Shown: in pieces, positions 45,601-55,800 of the stretch
How positions within the stretch are numbered: the first letter of the stretch is position 1
How the letters are laid out: each line of letters begins with the position of its first letter
NCBI RefSeq assembly: GCF_026914185.1
Contig: NC_070560.1
Location: forward strand, 8,547,501-8,611,500
Direction of reading: 5' to 3'
Length of the DNA stretch: 64,000 nt
Origin: Puccinia triticina
Lineage: Eukaryota > Basidiomycota > Pucciniomycetes > Pucciniales > Pucciniaceae
Notes under the pieces: model-generated
What the model was told of the DNA's origin: nothing
The model's input: only the letters and a program-made list of their open reading frames with translations
Database searches by the model: none
Position numbers and translations under genes: made by a program

Positions 45601-46030
45601 GGGTGACATCAATCTGAATGGTGTTGGAACTATTTCACTACTTGTTGCTGTGCCCTCAAAATAATGTGATTGGTGCATGATTTGTCACCCTATTGTACGC
45701 GCGTACAATAGGGTGACTCACTCTGTTGTGCTAGGGTAAAAAATCACACAATTTTCAGACCAGAGGGACAGGTCCAGCTGAATTGTTTCCAAACTGTGTC
45801 ACCCTCATTTACTCAGCAAAAATTAACCTCTGATCTGAAAAGTGTCCAATAGGGTGACAAATCACACACTTTCCATACCAGAGGGGGATTTCCCCAAGTA
45901 AATGAGGGTAAAATGTAAGAAAAAACCTAGCTGTAACTCCCCTGATGGACACACACCAATCACACATTTCTTCAGAACAGAGGGGCATTTGCAGCTGAGA
46001 GGTTTATGAACTGTGTCACACTTATGCACC
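45601..46030. repeat. Imperfect repeats with GTCACCCTATTG and AGAGGGG motifs
   Basis: Three related segments contain ATCACACAnTTTnCAGACCAG or AATCACACACTTTCC, then AGAGGGRCAnnTnCAGCTGA, then CTGTGTCACCCTCATTTACTC. CAATAGGGTGACAAATCACA (45848 onward) is the inverse of TGATTTGTCACCCTATTG (45678 onward). It contains the 34-bp palindrome. Confidence 0.6.
45684..45717. repeat. Perfect 34-bp palindrome
   Basis: GTCACCCTATTGTACGC and its exact reverse complement with no spacer. The centre is ACGCGCGT. The arm CACCCTATTG occurs a third time, inverted, near 45855. Confidence 0.9.
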
Positions 46031-46487
46031 CAGCTGAAATATAGTTCTCCTGCTCTTTTGCAAATACTAAAACTTTTTGCACTTCTGATATTTTCTTTAT
46101 CCAAATCTAGGCAGTTGTGTTTCAGGCGTGATATTTATTTGATGAAGGCAGTTCACCCCAATGTAAAAAAAAATGGATATGCAAGAGCTACCTGATTTTG
46201 AAATGTAGAACTCAAGTTAGGATTGACATGAACTTTACTTCAAGATGAATTCAATCTGTTGAATGATAGTTCACGTCCAATGGTTACATATCACTCCAAA
46301 TTAGATCAAAGGCTGTAATTACAGCTGGAGAGCCGTCTCACCCCCGTCCACTGTTGCATTTGCGCAGTTTGGCGGGGGGATATTTGTGGGCCCCCCTTGT
46401 GCTTTAGGGCTGGGAGCCTTCCTCCCAACGCTTTTTATCCCTGCTAGACAGGGATGGGTGTTGGGCCACGGTGTCAGTAGAGATGGT

Positions 46488-46605
46488 CACTTTGCATCCA
46501 GGTACCCGCGGCGTTTTTAACCCATATCTCAACATCCGCATCCGCATCTGCATCCAACAGCGGGTACCCGCTCTCTGGGGCGGATACCCGCCCCTCAAAA
46601 CGTGC
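46488..46605. repeat. Possible single end of a hAT-like element
   Basis: TAGAGATGGTCACTTTGC followed by CCAGGTACCCGCGG and further GGTACCCGC motifs looks like the left end of 39577-41849. No matching right end was found, so it is partial or deleted. Confidence 0.4.
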
Positions 46606-46862
46606 TTACCGGTTGACTGCTGCATATGTCAGTCAACCGGGAGGCACTTCTCCTGGCCGACTGCTCTATATGGCTGTTGACCGGGAGGGACTTCTCTTGG
46701 TTGACTGCTGCATAATGCCGTCGTCCAGGAGGGACGCCTCCCGGTCGACTGCTCAATATGGCTGTTGACCGGGAGGGACTCCTCCTGGTCGACTGCTCAA
46801 TATGGCTGTTGACTGGGAGGGACTCCTCCCGGTCGACTGCTTGATATGACTGTTGACCGGTA
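46606..46862. repeat. Hairpin array with GGTTGACTG/CAGTCAACC arms
   Basis: Five imperfect units of about 50-58 bases: CGGTCGACTGCTCAATATGG, then CTGTTGACCGGGAGGGACTC. The arms (GGTCGACTG and CTGTTGACCGG) can pair within and between units. Same architecture as the other arrays, with different sequence. Confidence 0.75.
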
Positions 46863-46876
46863 TTTTGGTGTATTGT

Positions 46877-46931
46877 AGGACCCTTGAATTTTTTTTTTAC
46901 AAACCTGAGACTTTAATATACTTGGATAAAT
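46877..46931. repeat. Third copy of the CCCTTGA..TTTAATATACTTGGAT module
   Basis: TAGGACCCTTGAATTTTTTT and GACTTTAATATACTTGGAT; compare 20799-20856 and 24429-24484. Confidence 0.55.
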
Positions 46932-47119
46932 AATTTGGAATTTTTGGGCTATGGGAACTTTGTTTTTTAGGCCCACATCCTACCTTTGTTCTGGTTTTTT
47001 ATGATCTTTTTTTAACATAGAAGAATGCTTCAAAAAACTCCCAAAAAATTCAGAGAGGCCAATTAAAAGGCTTTCTATTGATTGGTCAAAAAAAATCTTG
47101 ACAAAATTGTGTATTTCAC

Positions 47120-47325
47120 CCGCCGTGCGCGAAGTGTTTGGGACTGCACGCACTGTGCAGTGCGCGAGAAGTTTTTTGCAGTGCGCAAAGTAAGTCCAAA
47201 AAAAAAAACGGATGTACTTCGCGCACTGCAAAAAACTCATGGCGCACTGCAGGGGGCGTCCACTCGACGTCCCGGCCACAGTGCGCGGAAGCTCAAAACG
47301 CTTTGCACACTGCAGAAAATAAACC
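47120..47325. repeat. Foldback region of GCAGTGCGCGAAGT repeats
   Basis: GTTTTTTGCAGTGCGCAAAGTA (about 47170-47191) is inverted at TACTTCGCGCACTGCAAAAAA (about 47215-47235), around a poly-A loop. More single GCAGTGCGCG copies lie on either side. It is probably a small foldback element. Confidence 0.6.
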
Positions 47326-47617
47326 TTGAAATTCTCATTTTTTTTCTACCAGCCGGCAGAGGGGATTTTTCTTGCCCCTCCTCCATTTTTTTGGGGTATT
47401 TGGAGCCCCCAGCATGACATAAAAAAAGGATGATAAAAAAATACAAAAAATAAGCGGGGCGCACCCCCCGGGGATTTTCAACCTGCTAAAAAGCCATGGA
47501 TAGGGTACACAGCCCCTTGAAAACAGGGTTCGAGGGGCAGAAGTACATACCCCATGACTTCACTGTGCGGATGGCCGGCACCGGCTGGTCCCGGAGCAGA
47601 GTACATGCACACTCCCC

Positions 47618-48040
47618 CAATGACCGGCCAGCACGCACGTGGAGTGCAAATCACCGGTCATCAAGGGGATTACGCATTCCTCTCGATGACCGGAATGGTC
47701 CCGGTTATTGAGAGGAGTAAACACACCTCTCGATGACCGGAACAGTCTTGGTCATCAAGAGATTAAGCATTCCTCTCGATGACCAGAACAGTCCCAGTCA
47801 TCAAGAGATTAAGCATTCCTCTCAATGACCGGAACAGTCCTAGTCATTGAGAGATAAGCATTCCTCTTGAAATGGAACAGACCTGGCCATCGAGAGGAGG
47901 AACACTCTTGATGACCGGGTCTGTTCCAGTAGTCGAGAGGAGCAGTGTTTACTCCCCTCGATGACTGGGACTGTTCCGGTCATTGAGAGGAATGCTTAAT
48001 CTCTTGATGACCGAGACTGTTCCGGTCATCAAGAGTGCCA
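47618..48040. repeat. Hairpin array that is itself an inverted repeat
   Basis: Units of about 45 bases: CCTCTCGATGACCGGAACAG, then TCTTGGTCATCAAGAGATTA and AGCATT. The left half (to about 47885) reads GAACAG...AAGCATTCCTCT. The right half (from about 47905) reads the reverse, AGGAATGCTTAATCTCTTGATGACC...CTGTTCC. Each unit is a hairpin and the whole array is a larger one. Confidence 0.85.
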
Positions 48041-48731
48041 TGACCAAGGCTGCATCAACAAGGCCAAGATTGCACCAGCAAAGATCAAGGCTGTATCAAT
48101 CACGGACGGGTTTGAATTGACCAAAAGCGCTTTTGTGTTGCCCAAGGCCGGTGTTGCATTGTACAACAGCGGCAAAGTATTGCGCACACCGATCCAAAAG
48201 CGCGCCAGGCGGTTTTGGGTCGACTGTCGCGTCGCGGTTGGCCAATGATGCATCAGGAGCCCTTTGAGTCGGTTTGCAACCCGGTCAACATAGCATTGAA
48301 CCGGGGTTGCGTCGGCGGGGGGTCCACCAATATAACATCGCCTGGGATGCTTTCCAAATCGGACCCCGTCTATGTATTATTGGCCGTGACCAATGTAACA
48401 TTGCAAGGGGATTGCATCAGACGCTTAGACCGATGTAACATCAGTTCAAAACGTCCGATTTAAGCGCGGATACGGACAACCGATACAATTGTATTGGCAG
48501 TGTGGGCATGGCCATTGTGTGGCCATTGACACCGCTCAATGGCCCCCCTTTTTTTCTTCTTCCCTTTTTCTCTTACACATTGAAATTCTTTTGCAAAGTT
48601 TGGTCGGAAAATTTGTAGCCCTTGGGGCCTCTCTTGTCTTTAGCAATAGTTTCTATCTCAATGCTGGTACCTCATAGTGCGCAATGTCAAAACAAACTGC
48701 ACTTTAAAAAAAAAGAAGAAGAAAAAAACCG
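48041..48731. other. No gene recognised
   Basis: Contains short degenerate AAGGCTGCATCAA and CCAATGTAACAT motifs that hint at decayed repeats, followed by pyrimidine-rich sequence. Confidence 0.3.
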
Positions 48732-49220
48732 CTCGATGGCTGGTGTGTACCGGCCATCAAGCAGGGGCTCCCCAACTCCGCTCGATGGCCGGTACACACT
48801 GCCATCCAGCAGGGGCTCCCCTCTGCTTGATGCCGGCTACACACCGGCCATCAAGCAGGGGCTCCCCTCTGCTCAATGGCCGGTGTGTTGATGGCTGGTA
48901 CACACCGGCCATCAAGCAGGGGCTCCCCTCCGCTCAATGGCCAGTACACACCGCCATCCAGCAGGGGCTCCCCTCTGCTCAATGTCCGGTACACACCGGT
49001 AATCAAGCAGGGACTCCCCTCCGCTTGATGGCTGGTACACACCGGCCATCCAGCAGGGGCTCCCCTCTACTCAATGGCCGGTACACACCGGCCATCAAGC
49101 AGGGGCTCCCCTCCGCTCGATGGCCGGTACACACCGGCCATTAAGCAGGGGCTTCCCTCCGCTCAATGGCCGGTACACACCGGCCATCAAGCAGGGTCTC
49201 CCCTCTGCTCAATGGCTGGG
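48732..49220. repeat. 46-bp hairpin array, about 10 units
   Basis: The unit is CTCAATGGCCGGTACACACC then GGCCATCAAGCAGGGGCTCC and CCTCCG, 46 bases. The hairpin stem is (CTTGAT)GGCCGG / CCGGCC(ATCAAG) with a TACACA loop, and CAGGGGCTCCCCTCYG forms a second small stem. One unit has a partial internal duplication near 48880. It is one of the cleanest members of the dispersed family. Confidence 0.9.
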
Positions 49221-49434
49221 CTTTTGACCGGGATCTATGGCCAAACATTGTATGCTGTTGAACAAAGGAACATCCCGCTTTGGGATGCTGAGCACAATAA
49301 ATCCCTTTGGAGGAGAGACCAGCCCTATTACATCAATGGCCCGTGCACACTAGTCATTGAGCCAAGCAGCTCAACGGACACATTTGTGAGATATTGCACC
49401 ACTAAAAAATTGTATGCTACTGGATGGCCGGTTG

Positions 49435-49881
49435 TGTAACAACTGTATATTATAATTATGGACTAATCTATTAGTCTTTCCTATATTCCTGAGTTTGGTT
49501 GGGACAATGGACGATCGGGGTTTTGATGTCATGCGCCTTTGTCATCCTCTGGCGGTTCCGGAACAATGACGCGTTGATCTGATTGTGACGTCATTGCAAT
49601 TTCTCGCATTGTTCCGATTGTTATAGTTGTACTTTTTGGATGGGTTGTTCTTTCTTTCCTCTCTCTTCTCATTGGGATATTCTTTGTTATCATTTTCCTC
49701 ATTCTATTTATCCAAGTAATTCACTCTCGAGAAATAAGATTATCAGAAAGTCAATACATCATCATCAAGATCCAATAAACTATATTATATCATCCAGATC
49801 TATTATCAAGCATCTTGGCAAACTATCCTCTTGGGTAGTTTCATAGCCTTATAGCGAACTGATAGTAGGCTGGCCTTCACA
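49435..49881 (+). repeat. 5' LTR, 447 bp
   Basis: Pairs with 55281-55727. Most differences are CG in one copy against TG or CA in the other. Confidence 0.95.
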
Positions 49882-49943
49882 GTTATATCCCGATCTTCAA
49901 GAAATAAAGTTATAAATACATATTACAAATTTTTTTACCCTTC

Positions 49944-52900
49944 ATGTCGGACACTTCCGGAATGCAGCCCATTACCCCAATTTGTAACTCTCCTAGGTTT
50001 ACTCCCTCTCCTCCAATCAATTCAAACCTTCCTATTCCATCTACATCCCAACCTATTCCTATTCCTTCGAACGCCCATCAAACTCAATTCTTTTCGACCA
50101 ACTCTCCATCACCGTTTAACCACAATTCCCCTTCTTTTATCGAATTTTCCCCTCGTGCGATTCCAATGCCTTTGCCTCAGCCAGGTTTGAACATTCTTCC
50201 CCAGCCTTTGCCAAGCCCGCAGCCACCTCCGGCGGCCAATTTCGGTCTTCAACCAGAAGACGATGTCTCGTTGCTTTTGGCGAACTTACAAGTCAACAAC
50301 TCAACTCAATCTTTGCTAATTCAGTCTCAAGCTGCGTCGATTGCTCTGTTGACTGCTCAAGCTCGCCAGGACAAGAAATTCATCAAGACGTTGCAAGATG
50401 ATACAAAGAACATCAAGATGGTTTTCCACGACAAATTACTTAAGTCACAAGCGGCTAATCAAGAAGCAGTGGCTAATCTGCGCGGGTTAGTAGAAGGATT
50501 GACGGGTGGTTTGGGTGGTTGTTTGGGCCGTTTGGAAGAGTCAAACTCTTGTCCGGCGGCGCCAGAGCGTCAACAAATTTTTGTGGAGCCTCCTCATCAG
50601 CCTCACATTTTCTTTACCGGAATGCCACGCAAAACTAACACCTTTTGTTTCAATATGAGAAACACTTTTGAAAGGATTGGCAAACAGTTTAATACGTATA
50701 AACAGAAAATTCTTTGGATTACTGGCTATTTTTGGGCGGGCCCGGGTTGTATGGATGGTGAGGTTCCTTCATACATGTGGTGGCGCGGTTTACTCTCCAA
50801 GAATGCGGATGCTCTTGACTTGTCGACTTTGAAGGCCTTGGCGAAGATGGATTACGTTATCCCTGAACTCCGTGATGTTGATTCCTTTATTGAAGCGATT
50901 GAGCATACGTTTGCTAATCATCATGAGCTTGAAGAGGCCAAATCAGCCTTTTATTTGGCAAGGCAGGGGAATAAATCTATCAAAGAATTCAATATTCTTT
51001 TCAATGCCTTGCTTCAACCTCTGAAGCTGGATGATCAATCGAAGTGCAAGGCTTACGATAAGGCAATTGATCCAAACTTGGTCAAATTGGAGTGGATTAG
51101 GGGACCTTGGACGGACGTTGTCGACTTGGCTGCAAAACAGGAGATCACTATTTCTGTTTCAAAGAATGTAGCCGGCGTCAGCAAGTTTCTGGACCCCAAG
51201 TCACATCAATCTCGCTCAAACAATCAGCCCACTCACCGGGTTGCTCCTCCAGTCCAACAATCCCAGCAGCCAGCTAAGCTCCCTGATGACGCCATGGACG
51301 TGGATGAGATGGCTTTGGCTATGAAGGAGGCGGATTTTTTGTACGCGGATTTTCGACAAGAATGTGTTGATCATAATATCTGCATTCGGTGTGGCAGCGC
51401 TTTTGATGAATCCCATTATCAAGCGCGTGGTTGTACTCTTGGGAAGGAAATGAAGATGGACATGACCAATATGTTGCAATTGTGGAAGGAATGGGGTGGA
51501 TCGGTTTGGAAGCGCAAGGGGGCTCCTAGGCGAAGTGACTCGAAATGGGCTCCGGAGAATTTATCGAAGAGAGGCGGCGGGTCCTCGCGGCCAAGACCAT
51601 CGGCAAGATTGGCTCGAACTTGCTCCCCATCGCCGATTGACAAGGTTGATAAGGGCAAGAAGCGTCAATCCCTGGCGGAAGTGGACGGCCTCCCTTTCAA
51701 GCGACGCGTAACGGATTCGACAGGACAATCGCAATCTCACGCTGAAGATCCAGCCTTGTCGGCCGACGCTATTGAGACTAAAGAAATGTCGGCTGGTGAG
51801 ATCTTTTTCAATGCCTGCATGGCTGATAAGATGAACGCCAGTGATTTTAAGCAGGCCCATGTTGTTAAGAAGTCCTCCCGGCCGGATCACCGTCCTTTCT
51901 TTAAAGGAACCTTGATAATAGACAGCAATCATAGAGCTGATGTTGCTGTTTTGGTTGATTCCGGCGCATCCGCCTCTTTTATTGACATTAATTTTGCTAG
52001 AGATAATAAAATCGAGACTTTCCCGATGGCTGTGGGCTTGCAATGCAAGTCTTTCGATGGATCATCGGCGGTGTCGGGGGACATATTTTCTTATGTAAAA
52101 GGGGATGTTATGATCCCCACGGCTTGCGGTTCCACTTTGCGGTCTCATGTAACTCTCCACTTAACTAAATTAGCCTCTGCAGATTTAATATTAGGGAATT
52201 CGTGGTTGAGAGACTCCGGTACGTTTGTTGGGGGACCGAATGGCAAGGTTGTAATGTATGATAGTATACAGGAAATTTGTGATTTTTCCTGCAATGAAGC
52301 TTTGTCGCTTACGGATGAGTTTTCGGACGTATTTGTCACAGAATCCTTGGCGTGCCTTCCCCCTCATAGAGGGCAGTTCAACCGTGAGGTCAACCTTAAG
52401 GAGGGAGCAGTCCCACCATTTGGCAAGATGTACAATCTAAGCAAGTCGGAAAGAGATGAATTGAAGAATTATATTGATGAAAATCTGGCTAAAGGCTTTA
52501 TTAGGTTGTCTTCATCCTCGGCAGCGGCGCCTATATTTTACGTCAAGGTGGCCGGAAAGGCTAATTGACTGTGTGTTGATTATCGTATTCTGAATAATAT
52601 GACAGTTTGGGACTCCTATCCTCTCCCGGTGATTGCTCACCTTCTTAAAAACCTGCAAGGTTGCAGGTTCCTTTCAAAGATTGATCTCAAAGCAGCCTTT
52701 AATCTTCTGCGGGTAGCGGAAGGACACAAATGGAAGACGGCTTTCCGAACTCCGTGGGGATTGTACAAATATCAAGTCATGCCATTTGGGTTGGCTAATG
52801 CACCGGCGACTTTTCAAAGATTTATTCAGCATGTGTTAAGGGAGTTTTTGGATGTTTGCTGCTTCGTTTATATTGATGACATTCTTATTTACTCCAAAGA

Positions 52901-55258
52901 TAAGGACCAACATCTTTTGGATTTGCGCAATATATTGCAAAAACTTTGGGAGTTTTCCCTTAAGGCTTCTTTGAATAAGTGCAAGTTTCTTTGCTCTAAG
53001 GTAACCTTTCTCGGCTTTGATATAACAGATAGTGGTTTAAAAATGAATGATGCAAAGCTGAAGACTATTGAGGACTGGCCCTTTCCGGCAACTGTTCGTG
53101 GTCTTCGGAAATTTTTAGGGTTCACCAATTTTTACAGGCGATTTATACCTCGGTTTTCATCGGTGGCGGGTCCCCTGACCACTTTGACTCAGGAAAAGTA
53201 TAGTGATTCGACCCTTTTAAATTCATCTGACGCAGCGGAAGCATTTAGCAACCTTAAGCAGATTTTTGTGACTGAGCCGTTGTTACTTCATTTTGATTTT
53301 AACAAAGACAGAGTTGTTCACGTGGACAGCTCAGGGTACGCCATCGCGGCGGTACTAAGTCAACCTGATGCAAACGGTAATTATCTGCCTGTGAGTTACT
53401 TTTCTCGGAAACTCTCCAACCGGGAGCGGTCGTGGAAGATTTTCAACTTGGAGCTTTTGGCAATTGTTGCCGCGTGTCATGAGTGGCGGGCTTGGTTAAT
53501 GGGAACTGAAAGGCCAGTAACAATGTTTTCCAATCATTCAAATCTGTTGTATTTCAAAACGGCTAAATATTTATCTCCAAAGCAGGCTCGCTGGGCCTTA
53601 TTCCTAGATAATTTTAACATGTTGATTTATCACATAGGAGGTTCTAACAATCCGGCGGATGGGCCAAGCCGGCAAGAAGATTTTTATGATGGGAAACGAT
53701 TGAGTAATGATGTAGACTTAATCACTAAGCGGATGGTTAATTGTGATTTGATTGAGGGTGATGTTTCTCCTTCCCCCATGACTTCTCACGACTTATTTTT
53801 CCAGAAGCCGACTGCTAAATTGCTTTCTTATTTTGCTGATTTTTATTTGGCAGGAGAGAAAAGCGCCAAGGGTGTCCGTTTTGCTGATAATTTTTATTGG
53901 TATCAATCTAGGGTCTTGGTACCCGCTTCGTTGAGGACAAGGATTTTAATTATGTATCACGATGCCCTGGCATTGCGCGGACTTTGTCAATGTTCACTTG
54001 GTCCTTCTCTTGGCCAGGCGTACATAAATCTGTCATTGGTTATGTGAAGAGCTGTGATTTGTGTCAGCGGGTTAAGGCTTGACGGCAGGCCCCGGACGGG
54101 AAACTGGTTTCTGTTGTGGCAGAGCCAAGGCCGTGGAGTGTTTTAGGGATGGACATGATAGTGAAATTGCCTTTGTCGGGCGGTTTTGATTTGATTTTGG
54201 TAGTGGTGGATTTGTTGAGCAAGCTAACCTATTTTATTCCCTGTAAAGAGGCTTCTTCATCCGCGGTTTTGGCGGGATTATTTAGGAAGAACGTTTTTTG
54301 ACTACATGGATTGCCTGATAAAATCGTGTCCAACAGAGGGAGCACGTTTGTGAGTGATTTCTGGAGGAATTTAATGAACTCGCTTGGTATCAAGTCAGCT
54401 TTGTCAACAGCTTACCATCCGCAAACCAACGGCCAAACGGAGCGCATGAACTAAGTCGTAGAGGATTATCTTCGACATTTTTGTTCCTATTATCAAGACA
54501 ACTGTGATAAGTGTCTGGAAATGGCTGAGTTCGCTATAAACAATAGTGATTCCGCTAGTCTTAAGATTTCTCCGTTTTTCTTTACCTACGGCTTTCATCC
54601 GCAATTCAATACGCTGACTGAGAGCACGGGACAAAAGTATTTAGATGAGTTTCTTGTTGACTTGCAGGTAACTCAGGAGACCGCCATGGAATGCCTGCGA
54701 CAGGCGCAGATAAAACAAGCAGAATATTATAACAGGGGACGGAGAGAAGCACCGGTGTATAAGCCAGGCGATGAGGTTCTCCTTTTGCAAAAGTTCATCC
54801 AATCCCGTCGGATGAACTCAAAACTGGATTACAGGTACATTGGACCATTTAAGGTGTTGAAGATGGTGGGAACCAATGCGGTAAAGTTGGATTTATCTTT
54901 CAATTATCCCAAACTTCACCCGGTCTATAATGTTTCCTTGATAACTTGGTATGTGAGACCAGACACAATTGATGGTCGCAATTCTGTTTTGGGTACAAAA
55001 GAAAAGTATTATACAGAAAGACAAATCGTGGATTGGGGCAGGATTAAGTCTGTGATGAATGTTAGGACAGTAAAGAAAGGCAAGGTAGATTATCTCATTT
55101 CTTGGAACAATTCTACCCCTGGGGAGAACATGTGGTTGTTGCAAAGCCACATCCCTGTTGCCGTTGAGCCGTTGTTACAGGAATTTCATCGGGCGGCAGA
55201 AAGAAAACAAAAGAAAATCAAGAAGTCTGCGCAACCGGTTGACAAATTGACTGGTTAA
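49944..55258 (+). pseudogene. Gypsy Gag-Pol with stops and a frameshift
   Basis: Frame from ATG 49944 (MSDTSGMQPITPICNSPRF): a Pro/Ser-rich N-terminus, Gag (about residues 220-470, DVDSFIEAIEHTFANHHELE), a Cys/His motif (CIRCGSAFDESHYQARGC) and protease VAVLVDSGASASFID. TGA at 52566-52568 interrupts RT, which continues LCVDYRILNN, KIDLKAAFNLLRVAEG and CFVYIDDILIYSKD. RNase H: HVDSSGYAIAAVLSQ, FNLELLAIVAACHEW and FSNHSNLLYF (Asn for catalytic Asp). A small deletion near 53965 shifts frame before MFTWSFSWPGVHKSVIGY. Integrase carries TGA at 54080-54082 and 54299-54301, [13 protein letters not shown] (Asn for catalytic Asp) and TAA at 54452-54454. It ends with a barrel-like KPGDEVLLLQKFIQS and a chromo-like tail to 55258. 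Confidence 0.92.
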
Positions 55259-55280
55259 AGGTAGTAGGCTGGTCTTATTT

Positions 55281-55727
55281 TGTAACAACTGTATATTATA
55301 ATTATGGACTAATCTATTAGTCTTTCCTATATTCCTGAGTTTAGTTGGGACAATGGACAATTGGGTTTTTGACGTCATGCGCCTTTGTCATCCTCTGGCG
55401 GTTCCGGAACAATGACGCGTTGATCTGATTGTGATGTCATTGCAATTTCTCGCATTGTTCCGATTGTTATAGTTGTACTTTTCGGATGGGTTGTTCTTTC
55501 TTTCCTCTCTCTTCTCATCGGGATATTCTTTGTTATCATTTTCCTCATTCTATTTATCCAAGTAATTCACTCTCAAGAAATAAGATTATCAGAAAGTTGA
55601 TACATCATCATCAAGATCCAATAAACTATATTATATCATCCAGATCTATTATCAAGCATCTCGGCGAACTATCCTCTTGGGTAGTGTCATAGCCTTATAG
55701 CGAACTGATAGTAGGCTGGCCTTCACA
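55281..55727 (+). repeat. 3' LTR, 447 bp
   Basis: Starts directly after GGTCTTATTT. Same ends and length as the 5' LTR. Confidence 0.95.
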
Positions 55728-55732
55728 GGTTG

Positions 55733-55800
55733 GTACTGGCCACCAGGCAGAGGAGACCCACTTGGATGGCCATGTGTACTCGCCATCAAGTCCATTCTGA
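55733..55800. repeat. Hairpin-family remnant flanking the Gypsy element
   Basis: TACTGGCCACCAGGCAGAGG and CTTGGATGGCCATGTGTACT, then CGCCATCAAG, match the GATGGCC...GGCCATC hairpin type. Together with GGATGGCCGGTTG left of 49435 this shows the element landed in such an array. Confidence 0.55.

Larger units (their letters stand above)
49435..55727 (+). mobile_element. Ty3/Gypsy retrotransposon, heavily mutated
   Basis: Two 447-bp LTRs start TGTAACAACTG and end GGCCTTCACA, with perfect TSD GGTTG (49430-49434 and 55728-55732). The LTRs differ at about 14 positions (about 3%). Target sequence on both sides is hairpin-array material (GGATGGCC on the left, GGTACTGGCCACC on the right). Pol order is protease, RT, RNase H, integrase. 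No primer-binding site was assigned. Confidence 0.95.
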
